A DNA stretch of 64,000 nt from Linnemannia elongata (Eukaryota > Mortierellomycota > Mortierellomycetes > Mortierellales > Mortierellaceae): the NCBI GenBank assembly GCA_036320915.1, contig JAXBDG010000023.1, positions 62,001 to 126,000 of the forward strand, read 5' to 3'. This document shows positions 25,590 to 37,800 of this stretch, in pieces (the stretch's first letter is position 1; each line of letters begins with the position of its first letter). Below the pieces are notes generated by a model that was given only the letters and a program-made list of their open reading frames with translations, was not told where the DNA came from and did no database searches. The translations under genes and the position numbers were made by a program.

Positions 25590-28257
25590 ATGTTAGCCTG
25601 CCTGAAGGCCTCTATTCCTATACCCGTCGTCCTCCGCCGACCGCCTTGTCTGCACCACACATCACCACTTCCCCTCCCTCGTCCCTCTTCGTCTTCCCTT
25701 TCAACGTCATACCGGCCACTCTTTCTAAAAGGATATAATAACTCCGTCCTTACAACAGGCCCTTCCTCCATTCTCTGCTACTTTTCAACCTCAAGACTCT
25801 TGTATTCCGAGCCTGCTGCCGCAACAGCAAGAACCACCTCCGCACCCCTTCTTACTATCCCTATCCCTACTCCCAAAAAGCTACCCAAAAAGGTCCTCAA
25901 AGCCAGCAAGCTCAAGCTCAAGTATAAGGCTAAAACCAACAGCTCTGCCGATCCCCTTCCTTTTACCAAGCCACCGCCACCACAGCCACAGCCGCAGCCA
26001 TTCCAGCGCCCTATCGACGCATTTATTGCTGTCAAGAAACCCAAAAAAAGTGCACTGTCAAGGGAGACTATTGTCATTGTCAAAAAGTCCAGGGATCTTA
26101 CCCCTCTATCCATCTCCAAGCAAGCCAAGGTGAAGAACAACAAGGCGTCCAAGAGTGCAGCCACTGGTAATTATATCACTTGTCCAAGTGACTCCATTGG
26201 TCCTTTTTCTCATCAAAATGGTTGCTGTATCAATCATCCCTTACGATGGTGTTGCTCATCCAAGAGACTCATCTCTCTTTTCCCTTATTCATCATATGTA
26301 GCACCACAACAAGCCCAGGAGGGATTGTCCTCGCCATCGACTGCACCAGGCTTTCAATCAAGGACATCATTTAAGCGTGACCAAAAGAAGAAGACCAGGA
26401 TACAACCGCACAAGAAAGAACGGGCGCCGTCATTTCACAAGAAAATGACCTCAACGCCACCTGGATTCGATGACGGAACCACAATGAGCGCCAATGAGAC
26501 CCTGTCGGATCAGGTCCAGATCCTGTGCGAAGCCTTTGCCGAGGCCAACATCCGCCGTGTCCGTCAATACCCACCCGTCTTCTTGATCGGCACATATGAG
26601 CATGCCGAACTGGCCATGCAGATATTTACGGAATACTACGAACTCACCACCCAGGGACTTGGACACGTTGGATTCGATACGGAGACTGAATGTCATTGGG
26701 GCAACCCGGCGGCACAGAGAGACGAGGTTTCGATCATCCAGATGGCGTCTCAGGATGTCTGCCTGCTCTTCCAGATCAACCGCATTGTCAACGTTGCACG
26801 GAGCCCCTTCCCACCCCGTCTCAAGGAATTTCTGGAGGACCCTACTCATCTCAAGCTGGGAGTTGGCGCCAGACGGGATGCCAAGGATCTGGACCGCATT
26901 TTCAAAATCAACTGCGATGGAGTTGTTGATCTGGAAGTCATGGCATTGGAGAAGAACGTCCTCGAGCGGTCACTTCAGGACTTGGACGAAAAGTACGGTC
27001 GGCCGGGACGAGAGGTCCTCAAGACCCATGCGATGCTTCGATGGAAATGGAACGCCGAGGAGCTGCAACCCCAGTGGGTATGGTATGCTGCCAAGGATGC
27101 CTTTGCTGGAATTGCCATCTATGAGAACATGATGGCCGATCGTGTCAAGGATACCTTCAAGCCCTACGAGGAGAGATTTCCTATGACCGAGAACGAGCTG
27201 AAAAAGGACATCATGACCTTCCTCGAACGTGCCATGGGTGGCAAAGGCCGAGTATGTTGTTTTATTCCAACATACATTCGATATAGTGTATTTTAATCAC
27301 GTGTATCGTACTAACTCTTAATATTTATTTTATTGTGAGTAGCAAACGACACTGGGAGCGGTGGAGACGACGTTGCAGAAGGGCTATGGTCGATTCCAAA
27401 AGATGTACCAGCCCAAGGAGAGAAACGCTCAGGTCAAGGAGTTGGTTCGTCAACTGATCACGGATAATCGTTTGACTCGACTGGCCCAGACACCCTTGAC
27501 TGCAGCCAACAAGGACGACGTTCTCATTATAACAGGCGAGCGACTGGAACGCGTGCTCAGGACTCAAGAAGCGATCGATGTTCTCCGGCCGTACTTTAAC
27601 AACTCGCCTGTGTACATCCACAGCCTCAGTTCCAAGGGCATCACTCTCCCTAAGGCGCTGGACAACTCTGATGGTTCTGTTGTGGACGAGGATTACGAGG
27701 ATCTCCGACTTTTTGTTGAACTGGGTTCGATGTGGCAACAACCACGCAAGTTGAACGGGATGACCTCCTCATTCTTGTTTGAATTGGAGGCAGCAGGGTA
27801 CCAGGGCCTACCTCCTGTGGCAAAGTCTGATCCTGGATCCAAGCTGCCCGAGAAGAAGATTGTACAGGCGAACATGGAGCGGGCTAAGGCGAACGATGTT
27901 GGGAACAAGTGGAGGGCGTATGTGAACCGACTGGTGCGTCGGCATGTGCTTGTAACGGAGAATGGGGTGTATTCTATGGATCACGATCTGGAGGACCGAT
28001 GCCGTGAGGCTGCACCCGAATTGCCAAAGGAGATAATCGATCCAGCGGAGAATAAGCGGCAGAAGGCATTGCGCAAGGCAGCGGCCTTGGAGGCGCGTTT
28101 GTCGACGGTCAAAGATCTGACGAATGCGGAGGATTTGGGACCTGAAGCTCAGAAGCGTGTTCGTCTAGTTCCTAGTGAAGAAGATGATACTTTTGCCGAG
28201 CTTGAGAACGACGATGAGCAAGGGGACGAGGAGATGGTTGCTGCTGCTGCTATGTAG
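25590..28257 (+). CDS. DEDDy 3'-5' exonuclease-like protein, probably mitochondrial
   Basis: Exons 25590..26166, 26302..27251 and 27343..28257 give 813 residues. Residues 1-70 lack acidic residues, carry several Arg/Lys, and end in YFSTSRLLYS, a typical mitochondrial presequence processing region. A Lys/Pro-rich linker follows. The RNase H-like exonuclease fold has motif I FDTET (Asp318, Glu320), motif II LGVGARRDAKDL and motif III WYAAKDAF (Tyr454, Asp458), so the DEDDy set looks complete, most like WRN-type exonucleases. The C-terminal 350 residues repeat winged-helix-like blocks (VKELVRQLITDNRL, WRAYVNRLVRRHVLVTENGVY) and end in a short acidic tail. Intron 1 is 135 bases, a multiple of three without a stop, so retention would insert 45 residues. 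The substrate, mtDNA or mtRNA, is not known. Confidence 0.85.
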
Positions 28258-28668
28258 ATCTTTTATTTTCAATTGTATTCCTTATTATTCTTGCTCCTGT
28301 GCATCATGGTTGTGATTGACAAGGTTGATCAAGGATGATCTTTTTATCCTTTTTTGGGGCCAGGAAGAAGGGTCTGTGTCGACAAAATGATGAAATGATT
28401 CTTCTTCGGTCGTATTTGCTGCACTCTGATCGGTCTCATTTGTTCTCACGGCGGGCAAAAAACGCTTCTTTTCTTTCTTTTCTTTCATATCTACTTTTCA
28501 ACCCTACTTCCTTCAACACACACCAACTCACCCATCCACGAAGCGCAGGAGAAAACACTCTCCATATACACATTCACTAACCACAACCACAAACACACTT
28601 ACACTTTGTCCTCTATCTTCATTCACACAACTCGCCAACCAACCATTCAACCAACGACCAAAACAGCA
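28258..28668. other. Intergenic and 5' leader
   Basis: The right end is a C/A-rich leader of the type common before fungal start codons. In-frame non-ATG codons extend the reading frame upstream of 28669, but the first ATG is at 28669. Confidence 0.4.
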
Positions 28669-30147
28669 ATGACGCAACAGAAACGTCAATCCACAACCTC
28701 CAAGCGCACCGCATCCCCCCACGTCGATTCACCCTCTGCAGCTGGCGCAAAGGAGGAGCCGCCCAAGAAGCGTGGTCGTACGACCCGTCGGTCGTTGGCT
28801 GTTCAGGCCGAGGAGGATGCTATTGCCGCTGCCAAGGATCGACATGAGGAGCAGGAGGAGCAGGAGGAGGACGGTGATGATGGGGATGCGGGCGAAAAAG
28901 AAGAAGAAGAAGAGGAGAGTTTGATGGATGGAAAGGGGGAGAAGGTTGTTGGCGGTGATTCTGAGAAGAAGAAGAGCAAGAAGGTCGAGGAGGAGAAGGA
29001 TGAGGATGGTACTCAGGCGAAGGTCAAGGAGGAGGAGCCTCAGGACAATGATAAGACAGCGGTCAACGAGCCCCAAGACGATGACACTAAGACTGCCAGA
29101 GTCAAGAAAGAGGAAGACACGGAGGACAAGAAGCAGATACTCGAGATTCCACAGCACATGGTTGTTGAGAAGGGTCATGTATACTTCTTTTACCGGCCCA
29201 AGATCGATGTCGATCAACCTTCAGGCCCGGATGACGTGCAGAAGTTGTATATGTTGTTGAGTCCTGATGATGCTGTTGGCCGCGTCTCGACTTCGGCCGA
29301 TTCCAAACACGACGGATCAACGTCATCGGCCAAAGAATCGAAGGATGACGTTGGCAGTGGTGATGGAGGGAAGATGGTGAAGAAGGAGGACGAGAGTGGA
29401 GGCGCATTGCATCGGTTGTTGATCGTCCCACGCAAGGCCCTCCCCGTCTACGAGCCCAACACTAGTGGTGGTAACAAACCCGGATCTCGGAACTGGGCAT
29501 TCGTCGACACTGCTTCTTCCAACTTGGCAACTGTCGAGTCCCGTCTCCAAGAATACACCTACACAACCAAGACCCGCGGCGACCGGACCCAGGCCGCTGC
29601 TCGGTTCATTGCCCAAGCCCGCTACGAGTTCATCTTGGACCATGTCGATCCAGAGCATCCTCAACGACAGTCTTCGCATTTTGTCTACCAGCTCGAGGTG
29701 CCTACGACTCCCGGCCCGGTCCAGGAAGCATTCAAGATTGCAAAAGAGGGTCAATTTCTGGTCCATGTCAAGAACCCTAGTATTCAGACCCCCGCCACCG
29801 CAAGAGGAGCAGTGCGGTACGCGACCCTTAAGGACAAGGCTGCCAAGTTGCCCAAGCACTTACAGGAGAAATTCAAAGGTGTCAGGAAGGATGAGGTCCG
29901 ATATGCACCGATGGATTCGAGCGAGTTTTTGGATATGGTACACGTAGAGTTGGTGCTCTTGGCGGTGAAGAGGGGAGCGAGGGAGGAGTTTGAGGAGTTG
30001 CTAAAGGAGTTGGAGGAGGAAGTTGAGGAGGAGATGGCTGGGTGGAGCGAGAGTGAGAGCGAGGGTGAAGGAGGAGTGGAGCGTGTGTATAAGGAGTTGG
30101 AGATGGATGAGAAGACCATCCCTGCAGCTGTTGACGAGTTCAAGTGA
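28669..30147 (+). CDS. Acidic nuclear-type protein, conserved unknown
   Basis: A single exon encodes 492 residues. The N-terminal 160 residues are highly charged, Glu/Lys/Asp-rich and disordered, with basic patches that could be nuclear localisation signals (PPKKRGRTTRR, KKKSKK). From about residue 165 a conserved domain begins VVEKGHVYFFYRPKID and continues with LYMLLSPDD, HRLLIVPRKALP, NWAFVDTASSNL, YTTKTRGDRTQAAARF, FVYQLEVPTTPGPVQEAFKI and FLVHVKNP. This core resembles an uncharacterised family found in other fungi, sometimes labelled a BTB-domain factor without basis. The C-terminus is an acidic helix. No catalytic motif is evident. Nuclear localisation is inference. Confidence 0.85.
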   Translation: MTQQKRQSTTSKRTASPHVDSPSAAGAKEEPPKKRGRTTRRSLAVQAEEDAIAAAKDRHEEQEEQEEDGDDGDAGEKEEEEEESLMDGKGEKVVGGDSEKKKSKKVEEEKDEDGTQAKVKEEEPQDNDKTAVNEPQDDDTKTARVKKEEDTEDKKQILEIPQHMVVEKGHVYFFYRPKIDVDQPSGPDDVQKLYMLLSPDDAVGRVSTSADSKHDGSTSSAKESKDDVGSGDGGKMVKKEDESGGALHRLLIVPRKALPVYEPNTSGGNKPGSRNWAFVDTASSNLATVESRLQEYTYTTKTRGDRTQAAARFIAQARYEFILDHVDPEHPQRQSSHFVYQLEVPTTPGPVQEAFKIAKEGQFLVHVKNPSIQTPATARGAVRYATLKDKAAKLPKHLQEKFKGVRKDEVRYAPMDSSEFLDMVHVELVLLAVKRGAREEFEELLKELEEEVEEEMAGWSESESEGEGGVERVYKELEMDEKTIPAAVDEFK

Positions 30148-31039
30148 GCGCGCAGGCAGAGAAGGCTTTGGAGCAGGGGGGGTTTGCATCAACACACACA
30201 CACACACACACACACACTACTTCCTCCTTCTTTTCTTGCACGCACATTAACACTTTCTCACTTCCATTTCCCTCTTTCTTGAGCATATGGTTTGCGATCA
30301 CTCCCTCTCGCTCAAAATGTAGTCAACCTTTTGCACAAGAAATGCATGCAGAAAAGCAAAGAAATAAATGTTTGATCGTTGAGTGCATTGTGGGGTTAAA
30401 AATAGCTCTTTGATAGACGCGCGACGGCAGTTAAGGGTGATGGTCAAAAGAACAACCCAGGGTGTCAGTACAGGGTATACACAAGAGGTGTACACACACA
30501 GAGAATGGGAAGGTCGAGAAATGAGAGTAGGGAGCCCTCGTTGTGAATCATGAATGGGATGAAAAAGGAGGATAAAGTGAGGGAGATGGAGAGAGAGTGA
30601 GGGAGAGAGAGAGGAGATGTAAGATTTAGTATGAGGGTATATGTGGAAGGGGTTAATGTGGCTGCAGAAGGTGGTGTTGGTAGCAACTTCTACTCTTTCC
30701 AATCTTTGGATTTGGAAAAGGCTCAAAAGAGAAGGCAAGAAGGGTAGCACCACTTTGATGCCTCTGCCCTACCTACCTCTGCCAATGCGGCAATGATTGA
30801 AAAAAAATTCTCAGCTGCACAGTTCGCCTTTTTTTGCTGCTGTGAAGTCTCCCTTCCTTCCCCGTGAAATGTGAAATGGGAACCCCCTTCTTTTTTCACT
30901 TTGGAGTCCAGCTTCCGTTAGTTAAAAGGTTAACTGAAACGGCGTTTTACTCACACACCCTTTCTTTCTTTTCTTTTCCCTTGTCCTTTCTTCTTTCCAT
31001 TTTTCTTTTTCGCTGCTGTCAATTCAAAGACTAGGCAAC
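30148..31039. other. Intergenic with CA microsatellite
   Basis: A CA run of about 14 units lies at roughly 30191-30218, in the probable 3' untranslated region of the acidic protein gene. The rest holds T-rich tracts and the promoter of the secreted-protein gene at 31040. No gene seen. Confidence 0.45.
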
Positions 31040-31682
31040 ATGAAGATACTCTCAATCGCCTTATGCGCTCTCTCTGTTATCGTAGCCTGTGTATCCGCCG
31101 CCCAAGGCACGTTTCACTTCACAGAACGCGTATATTTTCACGACACATCCCTATCGCCATTCTCAACCACGTTTGATGCTGTTCTTCAATTGTTAACCGT
31201 CGGTGTATTTGTCCACCATAACCTTGTATACTCTATTATCTTCTACGCCATTCCTTCTAGTTCGACGACGAGATGGTTCACCAAACGCAAAAATACCTAT
31301 TCCAAAAGACAATGGCCTCCAAATCTTCGACCAAGCAACCTGCGACGACACCCTAGCCCGCTTTAACAATCAAGTACAGACGTGCCTTGACAACAACAAA
31401 GCGCTCATGCAGAGAAAGAAAAGGCTCCGGACAGTGATGAGTGGACCGTACAATCGTCTTCGTAGGGCTGTTATTGATGCCCGAATTGCAAGATATACCA
31501 CTCCGACGGGTGAAAATGCGCACGGGGCACTCAGAGAGTTGATCAGGAAGTATTATAAGTCGTTCGGTAGTGGCAATGCTGGTCAGGATAAGCCATCGAC
31601 GGTGATGAAGCATTGTGAGGCTGCTCGTGTCTCGATCAGCGAATGGTTTCTTCACCTCTGCAACACTGACGCCCCCAAGTAG
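31040..31682 (+). CDS. Small secreted protein with GC-AG intron
   Basis: Exons 31040..31106 and 31261..31682 give 162 residues. The ATG begins a signal peptide, MKILSIALCALSVIVACVSA, ending with the usual small-x-small site. The mature protein has a basic N-terminal stretch (RRRDGSPNAKIPIPK) and four spaced Cys (ATCDD, QTCLD, KHCEAA, HLCNT) suggesting two disulfides, with a helical Arg-rich middle. The only donor that keeps the frame and a good signal cleavage site is AAG/GCACGT, so this is a GC-AG intron. A GT donor at 31089 (GTGTAT) also keeps the frame but deletes the cleavage site. The family is not recognised. It may be an effector-like or cell-wall protein. Confidence 0.65.
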
Positions 31683-32320
31683 ACTCTTACTTCTAGATGT
31701 TCAGTTTTGATAATTGATCTCTTTGTCAACAGAATGATATTGACCTTTTGATGTTTATTGCGGTTTGGTTGTTTGATCATATTGACCTTGAAAGGTGTAG
31801 ATTGTGGTAGTAGTGAGGATGGAGGGTGGAGCTGGCATCGCATTTTTTTTACCCTCAGAGAATGCCAAAGATCACAATACGGCGAAGGAAAAGAGAGAAG
31901 AGGGCTGGGTTGCCAACGGAAGGAGGGATTGTGAATGAAAATATTTTTCGTCTCTGTAATTGCTGTCCGAGCACAAATTGGAAAGTATCGCTTCCTCCAC
32001 TAAAGAAAATGCAGTTCAGCCCAGGCATTTGTTCCTCTTGGTGGCGTTTGAAGTAGAGATGAGGAAGGACCCGCGTATTTTTCCTCTGACCCAGTGTCTG
32101 CCGTTAATTTTAGGATGCTCGTCCATCTCCTTACAGCTTCCATTCCTTCCTTTTTGACATACCTACTGCCTCCCTATGATTCACACCAATGTCCTGTTCC
32201 CAACCACAAGTATGCCCATAATGGACCCCTCATTTAGTGGCATTCAACCAATCCAGAAAACCCTCACAGTCGAGCCTTTTATTATCTAGATGTTTTTTTT
32301 TTCTATTTTCCTCAATACGG
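31683..32320. other. Shared 3' intergenic
   Basis: This lies between the convergent secreted-protein and mitochondrial-carrier genes. No gene seen. Confidence 0.45.
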
Positions 32321-33734
32321 TTACACAGGGTTCAATCCGACAAAGCTCCGCAATTTCTCAAAGATCATCAACGACAGCATAGTATGTGGACCAAGTCTCA
32401 ACCAGCACATCAAGAAACCCTTATACAACGCCAAAGGTCCCTCTCGCTGAACAGTCTTTATCGCACAGTCGATCGCCGACCGATACAGATACCCCTTTCC
32501 CTGGGCATTGAACTGTTGGTTCATATACCGGACCTTAACAGTATCGATCGGTGATGTCGAGATGGAGCAGACTAATCCTGCAAAGGTACTGGCACAGAGA
32601 TGGGTCAAGTATCCCTCGTGGAACCGAGCTTGGCCCTGAGAATCGCGGAGTTTGAGGAGCCAATGTTTTGTGGTGTCGTAGGAGGCGAGTTGGGAGGCGG
32701 TGACGACCATTGCGCGGGCTGCGGTCGGGACCACACCGCGGTAGAGGCCGGGGATACCTTCTTCGATGTAGACGGATCTGCAGGCGTCGGCGATTGAGGC
32801 GTAGCGTGGTTTGCCGCTGGGCCAGAATGCCTGCAGGCGGACTATTAAATTTATCGGTGAGCGAGAGGGAGAGAGGGAGAGAGGGACAGAAAGGTTAGGG
32901 GCTTTGACTGGTGGCAGCACAATTTGCAACTCCTTCCTTTTGTTGGAGAGGAAACCATAATTTGAGAGACAGAGACAACCCCTCAATGCGGGGAAGAAGG
33001 AAAAAAAAAGAGGACACATGGAAAGAGGGAAGATAGTTGGAGAGTGAATCTTGGTTCCAGAGTGTGGGAGAAAAGAATAAAAAAGAAATCAAACGCTTAC
33101 CTTTGATGAGATCGGTGGGGTTGGCAATGGCGCTACCGATCATCCCACTCGTGAGTCCAGACATTAACTTGACCAACGTAGTCGTCTCTTCACCTCCACG
33201 AAGTCCCGTTGCCCCCATCCCGCTGTAGATACCCTTGAAGTAATCATAGCTGCCTAATCGAATGGTCGAATAGATACTCTCCCTTAGAACTGCGGGCGCC
33301 AATCCTGCAACAAAAACCCTTGGCCCCTCTGTACGCAAAATCTGTCGCAATAATGGAATGAGCCGAAGTGTCTGTGTTGTCTGTGTTGCTGTCACTGTTG
33401 TTGCTGGCGTTGTTGCTGCTCTCATGACTGCACCTCCTGCTGTTGGTGATGAAGCAGCGGTTGGGTGGAGAGTATGAGTCGCAGCAAGGACAGAGGTAGA
33501 AGAGGAGGGGAGGACAACAGAGGTTATTGTAGTAGTAGCGATGGCCTCGCCCTGGAGTTGGAGCCGGGTCTTGATGACATCGACTGGGTGAGTAAAGACG
33601 ACGGCAATCATGCAGCCGAGACCGCCAAAGAGCAGTTTTGCAGCTAGTTCTTGGCCCGAAGTCCATACGTGTGCTGCCCGTCCTTCTGGGGTTAAACTTG
33701 GGAGTCCTGATGAGTGTTGCCCTTGAGCAGTCAT
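32321..33734 (-). CDS. Mitochondrial carrier family protein (SLC25, UCP/dicarboxylate-like)
   Basis: This inner-membrane metabolite carrier has two exons, complement(33101..33734) and complement(32321..32841) (donor GTAAGC, acceptor AATAG), and 384 residues. The three PxDxxK/R signature repeats are visible: HPVDVIKTRLQ, NPTDLIKVRLQ (split by the intron) and SPIDTVKVRY, each followed by the second half-repeat (EGPRVFVAGLAPAVLRESIYSTIRLGSYDYFKG, EGIPGLYRGVVPTAARA, EGPLALYKGFLMCWLRLGPHT). An insertion rich in Thr/Ala/Val of about 70 residues interrupts the first repeat, which makes the protein longer than the usual 300. Sequence style is closest to the uncoupling-protein/dicarboxylate/oxoglutarate branch, but the substrate cannot be named. 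ATG at 33734 is the first in-frame ATG before the conserved start. Confidence 0.92.
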
Positions 33735-33949
33735 GTGATCGAGTGTCCTCTGATTAGTGATGGCGTTGGTTGTTTGTTGATGTTGGTTGTAGGATGTCGG
33801 ATGAGGGGAGGTGTAGGACTGGTTGAGATGGTAAAGCGGAGAGAGGGAGAGAGCTGGGGAGAGAGGAGGAGGAGTTGCAATGACCGAGTGGGGAAAAAAA
33901 AAGGCTCTCTCAGTCCTCACTCTGGCTGACTGTTGGGTGTCTGTGTGTC

Positions 33950-33988
<39 letters not shown>

Positions 33989-34582
33989 GGGAAGAAACCA
34001 AAGTGGCTGCAGGGATGAATAATCAGCCAGTCAGGGGGTTCTATTTGTTTATCCTTCTGACTAGAACCTTGTCCTTCTCTCCATGCCCTCCACTCCTAAA
34101 ATGGGCTTGCTTCGGTTTGTTCCCACTCTGTACTGAAGTTGATCGTTGTTCTTGTCGAGGGGATACTGCTTGTGAGTGAAAAGGAACACAACAAGAGAGC
34201 ACTCCACTCCCTTGCTTGATGGGTCCGCGCGGTGTGGGAAAGAGAAGAGCAAAAGGTGCGTAGTCAGGTACCGACAAGAACTGAGAAAGGAATTGACGGT
34301 CTCAAATTAATTGGTCGCACGTTCAGGTACAAGACTTTCCCTTTTTCTCCTCCTCTTCCACTTCCTCTTCCACCTCTCACTCACTCCTTAACTCTCCATT
34401 AGTCACTCAAGCTACCAAGTGGCTCTTCACATACCAACTATAGCTCTTACTCTTCACATACACACGACCTCTTCCTCCAATATCCATGGAAAGAATTATA
34501 ACCAGCAGCAGAATACGCTAATACAACGCACTGGCAACTAGATCTATTTTTCTTCCTTCCTCACCTCACACCAACTCCAACA
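33735..34582. other. Intergenic with GA run
   Basis: Promoter side of the carrier gene. It has a GA microsatellite at about 33953-33985 and CT-rich tracts near 34340-34390. No gene seen. Confidence 0.45.
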
Positions 34583-34843
34583 TCAACACCTGACCCAGAA
34601 ACTAGCTTCAAAACCTTTTACCTCATTTGATGCCATGCATATCTTTCTTGGCAACTCTTGGGTCCAGTCCCCCCCCCCCTCCCCCTTCTGGCCGTTAGCA
34701 GCATGGTGTCCATCGGTGCAGATGATGTCTATCTGTCCACTGTTTCCGATCCCAAGGTCATGCGTGTTTCCTCCTCCAAGGAGCAGGCTGCACCCTGCAT
34801 AAGAACACTCGCCAGTGTTATGGATAGGTGTGAATCCTACTAG
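34583..34843 (-). pseudogene. Possible terminal exon of a Cys-rich secreted-type protein
   Basis: An open minus-strand frame of about 85 codons ends in TGA at 34583. It contains evenly spaced Cys in GECSYAGCSLLLGG, IDIICTDGHH, RKICMAS and SFWVRC, and a Trp in DWTQELP, which looks like a disulfide-rich extracellular domain. Possible acceptors (CTAG, GTAG) lie just before its start, but I found no ATG or signal-peptide exon upstream. A run of G's in the frame (GEGGGD) may mark a small insertion. It may be a real small gene with a missed first exon, or a decayed copy. Confidence 0.3.
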
Positions 34844-34876
34844 AGGATTCACTTCCTGCTCTTTTTCACTTGACAA

Positions 34877-37800
34877 AGCAGAATGCTGCTGAAGGACAAG
34901 ATAATAATAAAAAAATTAACCTCCTTACTTCTCAGGCACTTGCTGCCATCTTTCTCTCGACGTTATCTGGAAAAACAAGAAAGACCATAATACCTTCAGC
35001 CTGTAGCAGGGGACGTGCCCTTCCCTTAGATGAAACGAGCAGGCGCCGGACCCAAGAACAAGGACTATCATCCCTGGACAAGGTGATAGCGGCAGCATCA
35101 GTACATAGAATCGGTCACCAGGACGTCGCCAAAAGGTATGCCACCGCTTCTAGCACCACGGATTGAACTTTAGGGCGTCACAAGAGGTCTACCATTGCCT
35201 CCAACTCATGCATCTTCGGTGATGTAATTCATAAGCCTATCCCCATGTCTCACTCTCTCCATCGTCTGTCATTTCATCACCTTGCTTGCCCACACTCTCT
35301 CATTCCTCGCCTTCTTACCCTTCACCTTCATCACCCTCCTCATTATTTTGCTCCGTCTGGCCCATATGGTGCGCAAAAGATTCCCTCTATTTCCCGTGTA
35401 GAAACGTCTTGTCATTAGAAACCTGGCTTCTTTAGCTCCAGTAGGTATACTACAGGCTCTACCGAGTGGGGGGTTGCTGTGACAAAGATGGTCCTCTTAG
35501 GAACTCTATATAGGTATCATGTGAATGTTCTACTGGGCACAATGTGGTTCCCTTGCTCGACAACAGTTATGCAGTAATAGAACGTGTGGTACGCGTGCGT
35601 TTATTACGATCTTGTTTTAACCTCTTGCTTTGCCCGGAACCTCTTCTATATATTTTTAATATGGACCAGGTGTTTTTGGACTTGGCCTTAAACGGACAGG
35701 CAAAGAACATGTCTCCTTCACCAACTTTGTCACGAAATTTGAGCTTACCAACCGAGAGTCCGCGACCAGGCCGTTTGAAGGCTTACTGAAGTCTTCACAA
35801 ATCCCGTTAAAGCGCTGTACAGTTTTAACAGCCAAGTTCAGCAAGTTCCAAATGCGCTATGCGGAGCAGTTCTGAACCAAGTATTTTCTGAGGCTCAACT
35901 CAGTGCGAACTGTGCAGAGACTTGCACTTGCGGCACAGGATCCGGTGGCACGCTGAAGCGGCACATGGTAATTGAAGATGCCGATAAAGATAGACTGTTT
36001 TATCACTGTTCTTCGTTTTGGCAACTGTTGATATTATTCCTTTTTTTCATGCCTTGTAAAAACCCTGTTACACCCCAGCCCATATCCTTTCAACATCCCT
36101 GTACCATCACTTCTCATCACAATCATTTCTGTAGTTGTACTCCACTTCTCGGTGACCTTGGTGCCATTGGACCAGGAGGACTTTGCATTGTATGTGGGGT
36201 GCTTTCAGCTGGTATACTGCACGTTATTAACTGGATTCCATTGTATTTGTTATAGGTTTGGTGGCGTCAAGCACTTAGAGTCCAAGTCCTCGTTGGCGAC
36301 AGATGTTCTCACACCAAGCATCCCTCATCCAACCATATCACTGTCCAACGATAATATTCTCAGTCAAAGTAAGCGATGCCTTCTATGGGTTATGCTGGCG
36401 ATTTTCGTTCTAATCTTGAGCGACGACGCTTGCAATCCTTTTACATCATTGGGTGCTCTTTGATACTTTCTAGCATCTACAAAACACCCCTGTGATACAT
36501 TCAACGATGCATTCGACAATGAGGCTATCGGACTGGTGAACGCCTCGCGAAACAGATGTGAGTACAATTTGGATAACCCAAGAGCTAGCTGGTTTATTGA
36601 CTCTATCGATCAAGCTGCTCTATTTGGCCTATCGATCAAGCTGACAATTCTTCTTTATAATTTGCAATAGCCGTTTCTCCAACACTCGTCCCCACCGAGC
36701 CTCTAGAGAGTCTTCCAGAAGTCTACACTGCTAGACAAGAGAAGCATTCCTTCCAAGCCTGCCAATACGAGGACGGGGACGAGGAGGACGGAGAAGGAGA
36801 ATGTGACAGTGCTGGTGCTGGCGACGCGAACGATGTTCTCTTGCCAGACACCACGGACCAGGTCCCCGGTTCTCTGTAGTTCTTGATGGAGTCGACGTGG
36901 CGGCCGGATTTCAGAGCTCTTTGCCGACCTTAAGGAGAAAAAGATCTATATCCACGACGTCGACCAAGCTCTGCAAGTGTGTATGATGATAATGTTACCT
37001 TGTAAAACTGTCTCTTGCTAATGGATATAGTCATTAACTCGCCCAAACGTGTCTCTGATATGGCCTTGTAGCGCTAGATCTGGTGTTATCCTGTTGAATT
37101 GGGAGGGAACCGAGAGTCAAAAGGTTCACTTTGGAGAAAAGACTCTTGCGCAAATGCGCGAAAAGGCTCTGGAAAAGTGGCAGGAGACGAACGCAATGGC
37201 AGCTCGGAATCAAGCGCGCATATAGCTCGATGTAAGTATCACGTATTGGTGGTTCGGTATCAACATGAGCACTTGGAAGCTATGCCCTCACTTACTCACG
37301 TGTATATCATTTAATAGCATCACAAGGGCCATGGGTGTGATTGTACAAAATCACTGAAGCACATTTCGGGCAGTGGACCGTTGGAATGCAAGTGTCGAAA
37401 GCTCCAAACCTTCTTTATGCCCACGGCAAAGAGTTTCAGGAGTCTAACAGCCAAAAGGGTTATTGTGCCTTTCAACCTATTGGGCATTTTACATAAAATG
37501 TTGTCCTGAATAGCTGGCAAATCGGGGTTAAGTGGTCAAACAAAATATTTTATGTGAAATGCCCAATACTCAGAGAACATCTATCTCTGCGTTCAAACTC
37601 CATTGTTTGCTCTTGAACTTGTAAGGCTTAAGACTAATATTTCTGTTTTTCCAACACCAGTCCAACCAACCAAAGGCATTCAGTCACTGTATTAACTCGT
37701 GTTTTTTAAACTGCACATATAGCGTTGACTCGACTACAGAGTTGGGACGATCCTCACTTCCAGAAGAGCCGCAAGATGAAAAACGCAAAGGACTTGGTTC

